Shown here: positions 1 to 8,844 of the stretch, piece after piece
Numbering within the stretch: position 1 is the stretch's first letter
How the letters are laid out: each line of letters opens with the position of its first letter
Assembly: GCF_014195545.1 (NCBI RefSeq)
Contig: NZ_JACIBX010000001.1
Location: 516,463-580,462 of the forward strand
Direction: 5' to 3'
Source of the DNA: Limimaricola variabilis
GTDB lineage: Bacteria > Pseudomonadota > Alphaproteobacteria > Rhodobacterales > Rhodobacteraceae
DNA length: 64,000 nt
Program-made: the position numbers and the translations under genes
Notes under the pieces: generated by a model
Told to the model about the DNA's origin: nothing
The model's database searches: none
The model's input: the letters and a program-made list of their open reading frames with translations, nothing else

Positions 1-46
1 GACCCTGCCGGCCGCCATTGAAACTGCCCACGCCCGAGCCAGACGG

Positions 47-60
47 CCAAAGCGCTTTGG
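47..60. promoter_or_regulatory. LacI-type operator palindrome O1
   Basis: The 14 bases CCAAAGCGCTTTGG form a perfect inverted repeat with the central CG step typical of LacI/GalR-family operators. A near copy lies at 207-220 just before the LacI-family gene, so this site is probably bound by that regulator. It lies about 160 bp from the proximal copy and could serve a divergent gene to the left of the window or a repression loop. The binding protein is inferred. Confidence 0.6.
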
Positions 61-152
61 ACACGCCCAACCTGTCGGAGCCTCCGCTCCCTGTCAATGA
101 CCGTTTCCAGCCGTAGCTGGAGGGATAATGCAGCGTTAGCGGCGGCCTCCGA

Positions 153-170
153 TCAAAAAGCGCGCTTTGA
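153..170. promoter_or_regulatory. Operator-like palindrome O2 overlapping the -35 box
   Basis: The core AAAGCGCGCTTT (157-168) is a perfect 12-bp palindrome inside the imperfect repeat TCAAAAAGCGCGCTTTGA. It resembles the sites at 47-60 and 207-220 but has two extra central bases. It overlaps the -35 element at 167-172, so occupancy would block RNA polymerase. It could be a weaker or accessory site for the same regulator. Confidence 0.45.
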
Positions 171-195
171 CGGGTATCGCTGCGCTGCATAAGCT
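167..195 (+). promoter_or_regulatory. Candidate sigma70 promoter of the LacI-bgl-glk operon
   Basis: TTGACG (167-172) and TAAGCT (190-195) are separated by 17 bases and match the key positions of -35 and -10 elements. Transcription would start near 202, immediately before the operator at 207-220. The promoter thus sits between two operator-like sites, a usual arrangement for an autoregulated LacI-family gene. Not experimentally supported. Confidence 0.5.
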
Positions 196-206
196 GTCAT
201 CCATTG

Positions 207-220
207 CAAAAGCGCTTTGG
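207..220. promoter_or_regulatory. LacI-type operator O3 at the 5' UTR/RBS
   Basis: CAAAAGCGCTTTGG differs by one base from the perfect palindrome at 47-60. It lies directly upstream of the Shine-Dalgarno AAGGAGGG (221-228) of the LacI-family gene and just after the predicted transcription start. This position fits autorepression of the whole operon. Confidence 0.6.
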
Positions 221-233
221 AAGGAGGGCGGCG

Positions 234-1259
234 GTGAATCTGAAGGAGCTTTCCGCCTTGCTCGGGCTGAGCCAGACCACGGTGAGCCGGGCGCTCAACG
301 GCTACACCGATGTCAGTGAAGCGACCCGCGCCCGCGTTCAGGCCGCGGCCAAGCTGCACGACTACCGCCCCAACACCCGCGCGCAGGCGCTGGCCACCGG
401 GCGCAGCCGGGTAATCGGGCACGTGATTCCCAAAATCTCTACCCATGCGATGGTGAACCCGATCTTCGCCGACTTCATCACCGGCGCGGGCGAGACCTAT
501 TCCCAGCATGGCTACGAGATGCTGATCTCGGTGGTCGACGTCGACGAGGAGGAGAAGGCCTACCGCGCGATGAAGCGGCGCGGCCTGGTCGACGGGTTGA
601 TCGTCAGCGCGCCGCGCCGCAACGATCCGCGGATCGAACTGCTCGACGGGATCGGCCTGCCCTATGCCGTGCATGGCCGCGCCACCGGCACCACGCGGCC
701 CTATACTTGGCTCGACGTCAACAACCGCCGGGCCTTCGCCCGCGCGACCGCCTTCCTGCTCGATCTCGGGCACCGACGGATCGGGCTGATCAACGGGCTG
801 GAGGTGATGGATTTCGCGCATCGCCGCCGGCAGGGCTACGAGGAGGCGCTGCGCGCGCGCGGCCTCGCGCCCGACCCGGAACTGATGCGGCAGGACGAGA
901 TGACCGAAGGCTATGGCTGGCGCGCGGCGCGCGACATGCTCGCCCTGCCCGACCCGCCGACCGCCTTTCTCGTCTCCTCCGTGGTCTGCATGCTGGGCGT
1001 GCGCCGGGCCGTCGACGAGGCCGGGCTGGTGCTCGGCCGCGACGTCTCGGCCGTCACCCATGACGACCAGCTCTCCTATCTGCGCGATGACGGGCCGGTG
1101 CCGGCCTTTACCGCCACCCGCTCCTCGGTGCGCGAGGCTGGACAGCGGCTGGCGCGGATGGTCATAGACCGCATAGACAACCCCGAGGCCCCCCATCGGC
1201 AGGATCTGCTCGAGGCCGACCTGATCATCGGCCGCTCCACGGGACCGGCCCCAAGTTGA
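234..1259 (+). CDS. LacI/GalR-family transcriptional regulator
   Basis: This 341-residue DNA-binding repressor probably senses a sugar and controls itself and the following beta-glucosidase and glucokinase genes. The N-terminal helix-turn-helix (about residues 4-23, with LSQTTVSRALNGY) is the LacI signature. The remainder is a periplasmic-binding-protein-like effector domain. The GTG at 234 is chosen because AAGGAGGG lies just upstream and the protein then starts at the usual point before the HTH; the TTG at 204 would overlap the operator and has no ribosome binding site. The stop is 10 bp before the next gene. AglR-like regulators of alpha-glucoside or beta-glucoside operons are the nearest functional guess, but the ligand is unknown. 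Confidence 0.9.
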   Translation: MNLKELSALLGLSQTTVSRALNGYTDVSEATRARVQAAAKLHDYRPNTRAQALATGRSRVIGHVIPKISTHAMVNPIFADFITGAGETYSQHGYEMLISVVDVDEEEKAYRAMKRRGLVDGLIVSAPRRNDPRIELLDGIGLPYAVHGRATGTTRPYTWLDVNNRRAFARATAFLLDLGHRRIGLINGLEVMDFAHRRRQGYEEALRARGLAPDPELMRQDEMTEGYGWRAARDMLALPDPPTAFLVSSVVCMLGVRRAVDEAGLVLGRDVSAVTHDDQLSYLRDDGPVPAFTATRSSVREAGQRLARMVIDRIDNPEAPHRQDLLEADLIIGRSTGPAPS

Positions 1260-1269
1260 GGCGAGCGAC

Positions 1270-2586
1270 ATGAATTTCACCCGTGCGGATTTTCCCGAAG
1301 GTTTCCTGTTCGGGGCGGCCACGGCCGCCTACCAGATCGAGGGACACGGCTTCGGCGGCGCCGGCCCGACCCACTGGGACAGCTTTTCCAAGGGTCCGGG
1401 CAACGTGGTGCGCGGCGAAGACGGGGCCGTGGCCTGCGACCACTACCACCGCTACGAGGCCGATCTGGACCTGCTGCAAGCGGGGGGCTTCGACGCCTAT
1501 CGGTTCTCGACCTCCTGGGCCCGGGTGATGCCGGATGGTCGGACGGTTAACCCCGAGGGGCTCGACTTCTACGACCGGCTGGTCGACGCGACGCTGGAGC
1601 GCGGGCTGAAACCCTTCCAAACGCTCTATCATTGGGAACTGCCCTCGGCGCTCGCCGATCGCGGCGGATGGGCCAATCGCGACACCGCGCTGGCCTTCGC
1701 CGATTTCAGCGAGGTGATCAGCGCCCGGATCGGCGATCGCGTCGCCTCGACCGCCACGATCAACGAGCCTTGGTGCGTGGCCTGGCTGTCGCATTACCTC
1801 GGCCATCATGCGCCGGGCCTGCGCGACATTCGCGCCGCCGCGCGGGCGATGCACCATATCCTGCTGGCGCATGGCCTCGCGGTGGAACGGCTGCGCGGCA
1901 TGGGACGTAAAGAGCTGGGCATCGTGCTCAATTTCGAGCGCGCCCTGCCCGCCTCCGAGAAAGCCGCGGATGTCCGCGCCGCCGATCTGCAGGACCAGAT
2001 CTACAACCGCTGGTTCCTCGAGGCGATCGCCCATGGGCGCTACCCCGAAGGCGCGCTCGAAGGCCTCGCGCCGCATATGCCCCAAGGCTGGCAGGACGAC
2101 ATGCGGCTGATTGCACAGCCGATCGACTGGCTTGGCGTGAATTACTACACCCGGTCGCTGATCGCCGCCGCGCCCGAGACACCGTGGCCGTCGCTGACCG
2201 CCGTCGAAGGGCCGCTGCCCAAGACCCAGATGGGGTGGGAGATCTACCCAGAGGGGCTGCATCATTTCCTGCTGCGGGCGCGGGACGCGCTGGGCCTGCC
2301 CGTCCACGTCACCGAGAACGGCATGGCATGGGCCGACCAGGTCGAGGATGGCGGGGTCGCCGATGCCGAGCGGCAGGGCTTCGTCGCCGATCACCTCGCC
2401 GCGGCCCGTCGTGCCATCGCCGATGGCGTCGACCTGCGCAGCTTCTTCTACTGGTCGCTTCTGGACAATTACGAATGGGCCTTCGGCTACGAAAAGCGCT
2501 TCGGCCTCGTCCATGTCGATTTCGAAACACTGGAGCGGACCCCCAAGGCGTCGTATCACGCCCTGAAATCCGCCATCACCCGCTGA
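1270..2586 (+). CDS. bgl: GH1 family beta-glucosidase
   Basis: This 438-residue cytoplasmic enzyme hydrolyses beta-linked glucosides with retention of configuration. The family 1 start signature is visible at residues 12-24 (FLFGAATAAYQIE). The acid/base glutamate is E166 in TINEPW and the nucleophile is E349 in VTENGMAW. The length is normal for GH1 and there is no signal peptide, so the substrate must be imported as the disaccharide. It lies 10 bp after the LacI gene and 16 bp before glucokinase, and the glucose released is the substrate of that kinase. A specificity for cellobiose, gentiobiose or aryl glucosides cannot be decided from the sequence. Confidence 0.95.
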   Translation: MNFTRADFPEGFLFGAATAAYQIEGHGFGGAGPTHWDSFSKGPGNVVRGEDGAVACDHYHRYEADLDLLQAGGFDAYRFSTSWARVMPDGRTVNPEGLDFYDRLVDATLERGLKPFQTLYHWELPSALADRGGWANRDTALAFADFSEVISARIGDRVASTATINEPWCVAWLSHYLGHHAPGLRDIRAAARAMHHILLAHGLAVERLRGMGRKELGIVLNFERALPASEKAADVRAADLQDQIYNRWFLEAIAHGRYPEGALEGLAPHMPQGWQDDMRLIAQPIDWLGVNYYTRSLIAAAPETPWPSLTAVEGPLPKTQMGWEIYPEGLHHFLLRARDALGLPVHVTENGMAWADQVEDGGVADAERQGFVADHLAAARRAIADGVDLRSFFYWSLLDNYEWAFGYEKRFGLVHVDFETLERTPKASYHALKSAITR

Positions 2587-2602
2587 TCCCCGAGGAGCCA
2601 CC

Positions 2603-3586
2603 ATGCACCCCGACAACGCCTATTCCCTGGTCGCCGATATCGGTGGCACCAACACCCGCGTGGCGCTGGCGCGCGGGCTGGAGATCCGTGAAGACACGAT
2701 CCGGCGCTATTCGAACGCCGAGTATCCCGGCCTCGAATCCGTGCTGCGCCGCTTCATCGCCGAGGAAGGCGAGGTCGACTGCATCGGCGCATGCGTTGCC
2801 GTGGCGGGACCGGTTCGCGACGGCCGGGCGACGATGACCAATCTCGACTGGACCATCGACAAAACGACGCTGGTCCGCGCCACCGGGGCCGAGCACGTCG
2901 CCATCCTCAACGACCTGCAGGCTCAGGGCCACGCGCTGGGCCATGTGGCCGCGGCCAACATCCGTGAGATCATCCCCTTCCCGGAGGCGTCCCCCCACGC
3001 CGCCAAGCTGGTGATCGGCGTCGGCACCGGCTTCAACGCGACGCCGGTCTTCGACACCGAGGACGGGCGTTACGTGACGCCGTCGGAATCGGGTCACGTG
3101 AACCTGCCGGTCAACAGCGAGGTCGATCTGCGGCTGGCACAGTTCGTCTCGACCGCGCATGGCTTTCCGGCGGTCGAGGACGTGTTGTCGGGCCGTGGTC
3201 TGGAACGGGTCTATGCCTGGCTCGGAACCGAGGCGGGCGCACCGGCCGAGAAATCGGCGGCTGCGATCATGCAAGGCTGCGCGGATCGCAGCGATCCACG
3301 CGCCGTCGAGGCCGCGCGCGTCTTCGTGCGGATGCTGGGCGTCACGGCCGGAAACCTCGCCTTGATCCAGCTGCCCTTCGGCGGCGTCTATCTGGTCGGC
3401 GGCGTCTCGCGTGCCATCGCGCCCTATCTGCGCGAATTCGGCTTCGCAGAGGCGTTCCGCGACAAGGGGCGCTTCGCAGGCTTCATGGGCAATTTCGGCG
3501 TGGCGGTGATCGAGGACGATTATGCCGCCCTGATTGGCTGTGCGGCCCACCTGAACGGATTGATCCTGCCCGGTACGGCGAGCTGA
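2603..3586 (+). CDS. glk: Glucokinase
   Basis: This 327-residue enzyme phosphorylates free glucose with ATP to glucose 6-phosphate. It belongs to the Glk family (PF02685) rather than the ROK family: the phosphate-binding DIGGTNTR is at residues 12-19 and the catalytic aspartate is D104 in ILNDLQAQ. A GAGGAG Shine-Dalgarno stands a few bases before the ATG. As third gene of the operon it takes the glucose produced by the beta-glucosidase. The product feeds the zwf-pgl-pgi operon found 8 kb downstream. Confidence 0.93.
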   Translation: MHPDNAYSLVADIGGTNTRVALARGLEIREDTIRRYSNAEYPGLESVLRRFIAEEGEVDCIGACVAVAGPVRDGRATMTNLDWTIDKTTLVRATGAEHVAILNDLQAQGHALGHVAAANIREIIPFPEASPHAAKLVIGVGTGFNATPVFDTEDGRYVTPSESGHVNLPVNSEVDLRLAQFVSTAHGFPAVEDVLSGRGLERVYAWLGTEAGAPAEKSAAAIMQGCADRSDPRAVEAARVFVRMLGVTAGNLALIQLPFGGVYLVGGVSRAIAPYLREFGFAEAFRDKGRFAGFMGNFGVAVIEDDYAALIGCAAHLNGLILPGTAS

Positions 3587-3596
3587 GCCGCCCCTG

Positions 3597-3621
3597 CCCC
3601 GGTGCCTGAACAGCACTGGGG
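3597..3621. terminator. Hairpin between convergent glk and cckA
   Basis: CCCCGGTGC and GCACTGGGG pair over nine positions (one G-T) around a 7-base loop in the 76-bp gap between two convergent genes. No T tract follows on either strand, so a role as terminator is only likely by position. Confidence 0.35.
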
Positions 3622-3662
3622 CTACCCTCGCAGCCCAGCAATGTGCCGCCTCGATCCCGGCC

Positions 3663-5966
3663 TCAGCAGGCAATCCGCGTTTGCACAGTCGTGGCCAGGT
3701 CGGTCAGCGAGAATGGCTTCGGCAGGAACACTGAGTTCGGAATCTCGGCCTGCTGCTCGGCGAAGGTGTCCTCGGCATAGCCCGAGACGAACACCACCTG
3801 GGTGTCGGGCCGTTCGACCAGCGCCTCGCGTACCCAGGTTGGCCCATCCTTGCCCGGCATGATCACGTCGGTGACGAAGATATCCACTTTCAGCGCCGGG
3901 TCGGACAGGATCGACAGCGCGGCGTCGGCGTCCTCGGCCTCGATCACGGTCAGCCCCCGCAGCCGCAGCGCCCGCGCCGCAAAGGCGCGCACCGGGGCCT
4001 CGTCCTCGACCAGAAGGACCACCCCGTCGCTGCGGCGGGTGATGGGTTTGGGGGGCTCGGGAGTGGTGGTGCCGACGCTCTCGGGCGCGGCATCGCGTCC
4101 CGGCAGCAGCAGGGTGAAGCAGCTTCCGCGCTCTGGCTCGCTGTCGACGAAGATGTAGCCGCCGCTCTGCTTCACGATGCCATAGGCGGTCGAAAGGCCG
4201 AGCCCCGTGCCCTCGCCCGGGCGCTTCGTGGTGTAGAAGGGCTCGAACACCTTGGGCAGCTTCTCGGCCGGGATACCGCAGCCTTGGTCGGTTACCCGGA
4301 TCCGCACCCATAGTCCGGCCGGCACGACTGCCCGATCGCGTTCGAGTGGTCGTTCGAGATCGAAATTGTCGGTCTCGACCTGGATCTCGCCCCCCTCGGG
4401 CATGGCATCGCGAGCATTGACCACGAGGTTCATCACCACCTGTTCGAGATGGCGCCGGTCGGCGCGGACCTGGCACAGATCCGGGTCATGGTTGAGCGTG
4501 AGCACCACTTTCTCCCCCACCAGCCGATTGAGCAGATGTGTCAAATCGGACAGCGTGTCGCGCAGGTCGATCTGCTCGAACATCAGGTTCTGCTTGCGCG
4601 AATAGGCAAGGAGCTGGCCGACGAGGCTGGCGGCGCGATTGGCGTTCTGGTGGATCTGTATCAGGTCACCGTAATCCTGGTCGTCCTTGTCGTGGCGCAG
4701 CAGCAGCAGGTCGCAATGCCCCGAGATGGCGGTGAGCAGGTTATTGAAATCATGCGCGACGCCGCCGGCGAGCTGGCCGATCGCCTGCATCTTCTGGGCC
4801 TGCACGAACTGCGCTTCGAGCGATTTGTACTCGGTCGCGTCGTGTAGCACTGCGACCAGGCACCCCTCCTCGTCCGGCTCACCCAGCGTGACCTGCAGCA
4901 CCCGGTCCTGCCGGGATCCGCGTCCCTTGAGAAATTGCGGGCCCGGCACGGCGCGCCCCTCCGCCGCCTCGGCGAGCCAATCGATGAGCGGACGCCCCAG
5001 CCCTTCGAGAAGGTCCGACAGCCTTGCCCCGGGCTCCGCTGCCGGCAGCAGCGTCCTTGCGGCACGGTTCGCGCCGAGCAATTGCCCCTGCCGATCCAGA
5101 CGCAGCAGCGGGACCGGCAGGATCTCGACCTCGCTCCAACCGGCGCCGCCGGAGCGCGCGGGCGACAGCGGTGGCAGCAGGTAGATCTCCCTCCGGCCTC
5201 CCGCCGCCGGGATCTCGGCCACCAGCGTGTCGACGGGGCCGGAGACGCCGTTCACCTGCTGCACCTGCCCCGGTGCGACCGGCATCCGCTCGAACACCGC
5301 CTCGAGCGTACGCGCCCGGCCACCGATCAGCGCCCGGCAGGCCCCGTTCATGTAAAGGATCGTGCCCGAAGGCCCGGCCGTGAGCATCGGCAGGCCGAGA
5401 GCGTCGGCGGCGCGTCCGGTGCCCGGACGCTCGGACAGATCCTCGACCCGCCACAGATAGGTCCCCGCGCCCAGCCCGCTGACGGTGATGCGCAGATGGC
5501 CCCTGCGGGTCGCCACCATGTCCTGCGCCGAGCCTTCGCGCATCGCCCTCTGGCGCAGACGGGTCAGCGTGCGGCCGGGCGCCGCGAAATGCTGCGAGAG
5601 CGCGGTCGTCAGGCTGCCGCCGCGCCCGCCGAAGCGCTGCGCCGCGGCCGGGTTGCAGTCGAGGATCGCACCCTGCGCGTCGCTCAGGAAGCCGGGGACC
5701 ATGTCCGGCCCGAGGATGCGCTGCCCGAGCCGGACCATCTGACGGCGTCGCCGCAGCCGGTCGAGTCGTCGCAGCGCGAACATCGCGGCGACGCAGGCCA
5801 GCGTCGAGCCGACCAGCAACAGCGACAGCGCCATGTAGCCGTCAGGCGTGAGCGCCGCCCCGGCCAACGACAGCGTCGCCGCGCCCAGGATCGAAGCCAA
5901 TTGCCCCGGGCTCGGCAGGGCCACGCCCTCGTCGGACATGCCCGCCGGCAGATCGATTTCGACCAC
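3663..5966 (-). CDS. cckA: Cell-cycle hybrid histidine kinase CckA
   Basis: CckA is the membrane hybrid kinase/phosphatase that drives the ChpT-CtrA phosphorelay in alphaproteobacteria. The roughly 767-residue protein has two N-terminal membrane segments (about residues 23-65), PAS-like regions, a histidine box with AHDFNNLL (His about 405), a kinase ATPase domain with GEGTGLGLS, and a C-terminal receiver with the phospho-acceptor in FVTDVIMP (Asp about 700). The H-box and following GHCDLLLLRHD segment are characteristic of CckA. The GTG at 5966 is chosen because GAGGAGG lies 5 bases upstream; a TTG at 5987 lacks a binding site and an ATG at 5939 has a weak one. It follows the rRNA methyltransferase gene by a short gap on the same strand. 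In Rhodobacteraceae this pathway mainly controls motility and gene transfer agents. Confidence 0.9.
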   Translation of the reverse strand: MVEIDLPAGMSDEGVALPSPGQLASILGAATLSLAGAALTPDGYMALSLLLVGSTLACVAAMFALRRLDRLRRRRQMVRLGQRILGPDMVPGFLSDAQGAILDCNPAAAQRFGGRGGSLTTALSQHFAAPGRTLTRLRQRAMREGSAQDMVATRRGHLRITVSGLGAGTYLWRVEDLSERPGTGRAADALGLPMLTAGPSGTILYMNGACRALIGGRARTLEAVFERMPVAPGQVQQVNGVSGPVDTLVAEIPAAGGRREIYLLPPLSPARSGGAGWSEVEILPVPLLRLDRQGQLLGANRAARTLLPAAEPGARLSDLLEGLGRPLIDWLAEAAEGRAVPGPQFLKGRGSRQDRVLQVTLGEPDEEGCLVAVLHDATEYKSLEAQFVQAQKMQAIGQLAGGVAHDFNNLLTAISGHCDLLLLRHDKDDQDYGDLIQIHQNANRAASLVGQLLAYSRKQNLMFEQIDLRDTLSDLTHLLNRLVGEKVVLTLNHDPDLCQVRADRRHLEQVVMNLVVNARDAMPEGGEIQVETDNFDLERPLERDRAVVPAGLWVRIRVTDQGCGIPAEKLPKVFEPFYTTKRPGEGTGLGLSTAYGIVKQSGGYIFVDSEPERGSCFTLLLPGRDAAPESVGTTTPEPPKPITRRSDGVVLLVEDEAPVRAFAARALRLRGLTVIEAEDADAALSILSDPALKVDIFVTDVIMPGKDGPTWVREALVERPDTQVVFVSGYAEDTFAEQQAEIPNSVFLPKPFSLTDLATTVQTRIAC

Positions 5967-6029
5967 CTCACCCTCCTCGGATGCCAATGCATCCAGAAGG
6001 GGCCAAAATGCCTAACGCCCGGTAAAGAG

Positions 6030-7193
6030 CTAAGTGGGGGTTCGTTCGAACCGCACGAGGAAGAACCCGTCGCCGTTGGGCCCCGGCAACCATTGGGCGC
6101 GATCGGCCAGCCGCCAGCCGGGATTGCGACGCAGGAACGTCTCTGCCTGCGCGTCGTTCTCGGCGCGCAGCACCGAACAGGTCGCGTAGGCGAGGATGCC
6201 ATCGGCGGCCACCGACACCGCCGCATGATCGAGGATTTCTGCCTGCAGAGCGACCAGCGCGGCCAGCCCCGCCGGGTCGAGCCGCCATTTGCCGTCGGGG
6301 TCACGCCGCCAGGTGCCGCTGCCGGAACAGGGCGCGTCGACCAGAACGAGATCGGCCTTTCGCTCGCCCACCCGCTCGATCACGTCGATGCGCACCCCGG
6401 CGCGCTCCGCCCGGGCCGGTATGTCGTGCATTCGGGTGGGATTGGCGTCATGTGCCGCCACTTCGATCCGCGCCCGCGCAGCCAGCGCCAGCGCTTTGCC
6501 GCCGCCGCCCGCGCAGAAGTCGAGCACGCGCTGCCCGTCGCGCAACGGCAGTCGCAGCATCGCCGCCTGCGAGGCGGCGTCCTGCAACTCCACGAGGCCA
6601 TCGGCATAGGCGCGGCTCCGCGCCACGGCACGGCCGCCGGACACCACTTGCAGCGCGTCTGCGACGTCGCGATGGGCCACCGCCTCGACCCCATCGGCCG
6701 CGAGGCTCGCGATCGCAGCCGCCTGATCACCACGGCGAGGATTGACCCGCAGGAACACCGGCGCTCGGTCGCGCAACGCCTGCGCCGCGTCCGGCCCGGC
6801 TTCGCCCAGATCCTCGAGGAAGCAGTCCCAGAGCCAGTCCGGCAGATCATGCGCCACGGCCGGCGCCGCCGGCTCGGCGGGCAGGTGCATTTCATGAGCG
6901 TCTAGCACGGCAGGGGCGTGGTCGCGCCCGGTGAACAGTGTTTCCGGCTCGACCCCTTGCTGGCGCAGCAGGCCGATCATGATGCCACGTCCGGTTTCGG
7001 CGCCACCCGCATGCGCGGCGGACCGGCGGCGACGCCAGCCGTCGAAGACATGGTCGCGCACCGCCGCGCGGTCCTTCGACCCCGCGAAGCGGCTTGCGCG
7101 CGACCAGCGCAGCAACGCCTTCTCCACCGGCATCCCCGACAGGCAGTTATCGAGCACGCCGATCGCGGCGGCGACCCGCGCCGCCGGGGTCAT
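6030..7193 (-). CDS. RsmB/NOP-family rRNA (cytosine-C5) methyltransferase
   Basis: This 387-residue enzyme transfers a methyl group from SAM to C5 of a cytosine in rRNA. The SAM-binding motif VLDFCAGGGGKALAL, the motif IV PC pair in VDAPCSGSGTW and the catalytic TC in YATCSVLR are all visible. It is shorter than E. coli RsmB (429 residues), the N-terminal RNA-binding part being reduced. The target site (C967 as for RsmB, or another cytosine) cannot be assigned. It lies between guaB and cckA on the same strand, 22 bp after guaB. Confidence 0.88.
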   Translation of the reverse strand: MTPAARVAAAIGVLDNCLSGMPVEKALLRWSRASRFAGSKDRAAVRDHVFDGWRRRRSAAHAGGAETGRGIMIGLLRQQGVEPETLFTGRDHAPAVLDAHEMHLPAEPAAPAVAHDLPDWLWDCFLEDLGEAGPDAAQALRDRAPVFLRVNPRRGDQAAAIASLAADGVEAVAHRDVADALQVVSGGRAVARSRAYADGLVELQDAASQAAMLRLPLRDGQRVLDFCAGGGGKALALAARARIEVAAHDANPTRMHDIPARAERAGVRIDVIERVGERKADLVLVDAPCSGSGTWRRDPDGKWRLDPAGLAALVALQAEILDHAAVSVAADGILAYATCSVLRAENDAQAETFLRRNPGWRLADRAQWLPGPNGDGFFLVRFERTPT

Positions 7194-7215
7194 GGAAGCC
7201 TCTCCGCCACCCGCC

Positions 7216-8802
<1,587 letters not shown>

Positions 8803-8844
8803 CTATGGTCCGCGCAAACGACCGCCGCCCTCGAAAGGCCCGCC

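Noticed and set aside
153-1322. Long reading frame antisense to the LacI-family gene
   Set aside because: It has no ribosome binding site or family motif and is explained by GC-rich codon bias of the real gene.
4935-6905. Long plus-strand frame opposite cckA and the rRNA methyltransferase gene
   Set aside because: It spans the end of one gene and the start of another, is Arg/Gln/His-rich and has no domain.
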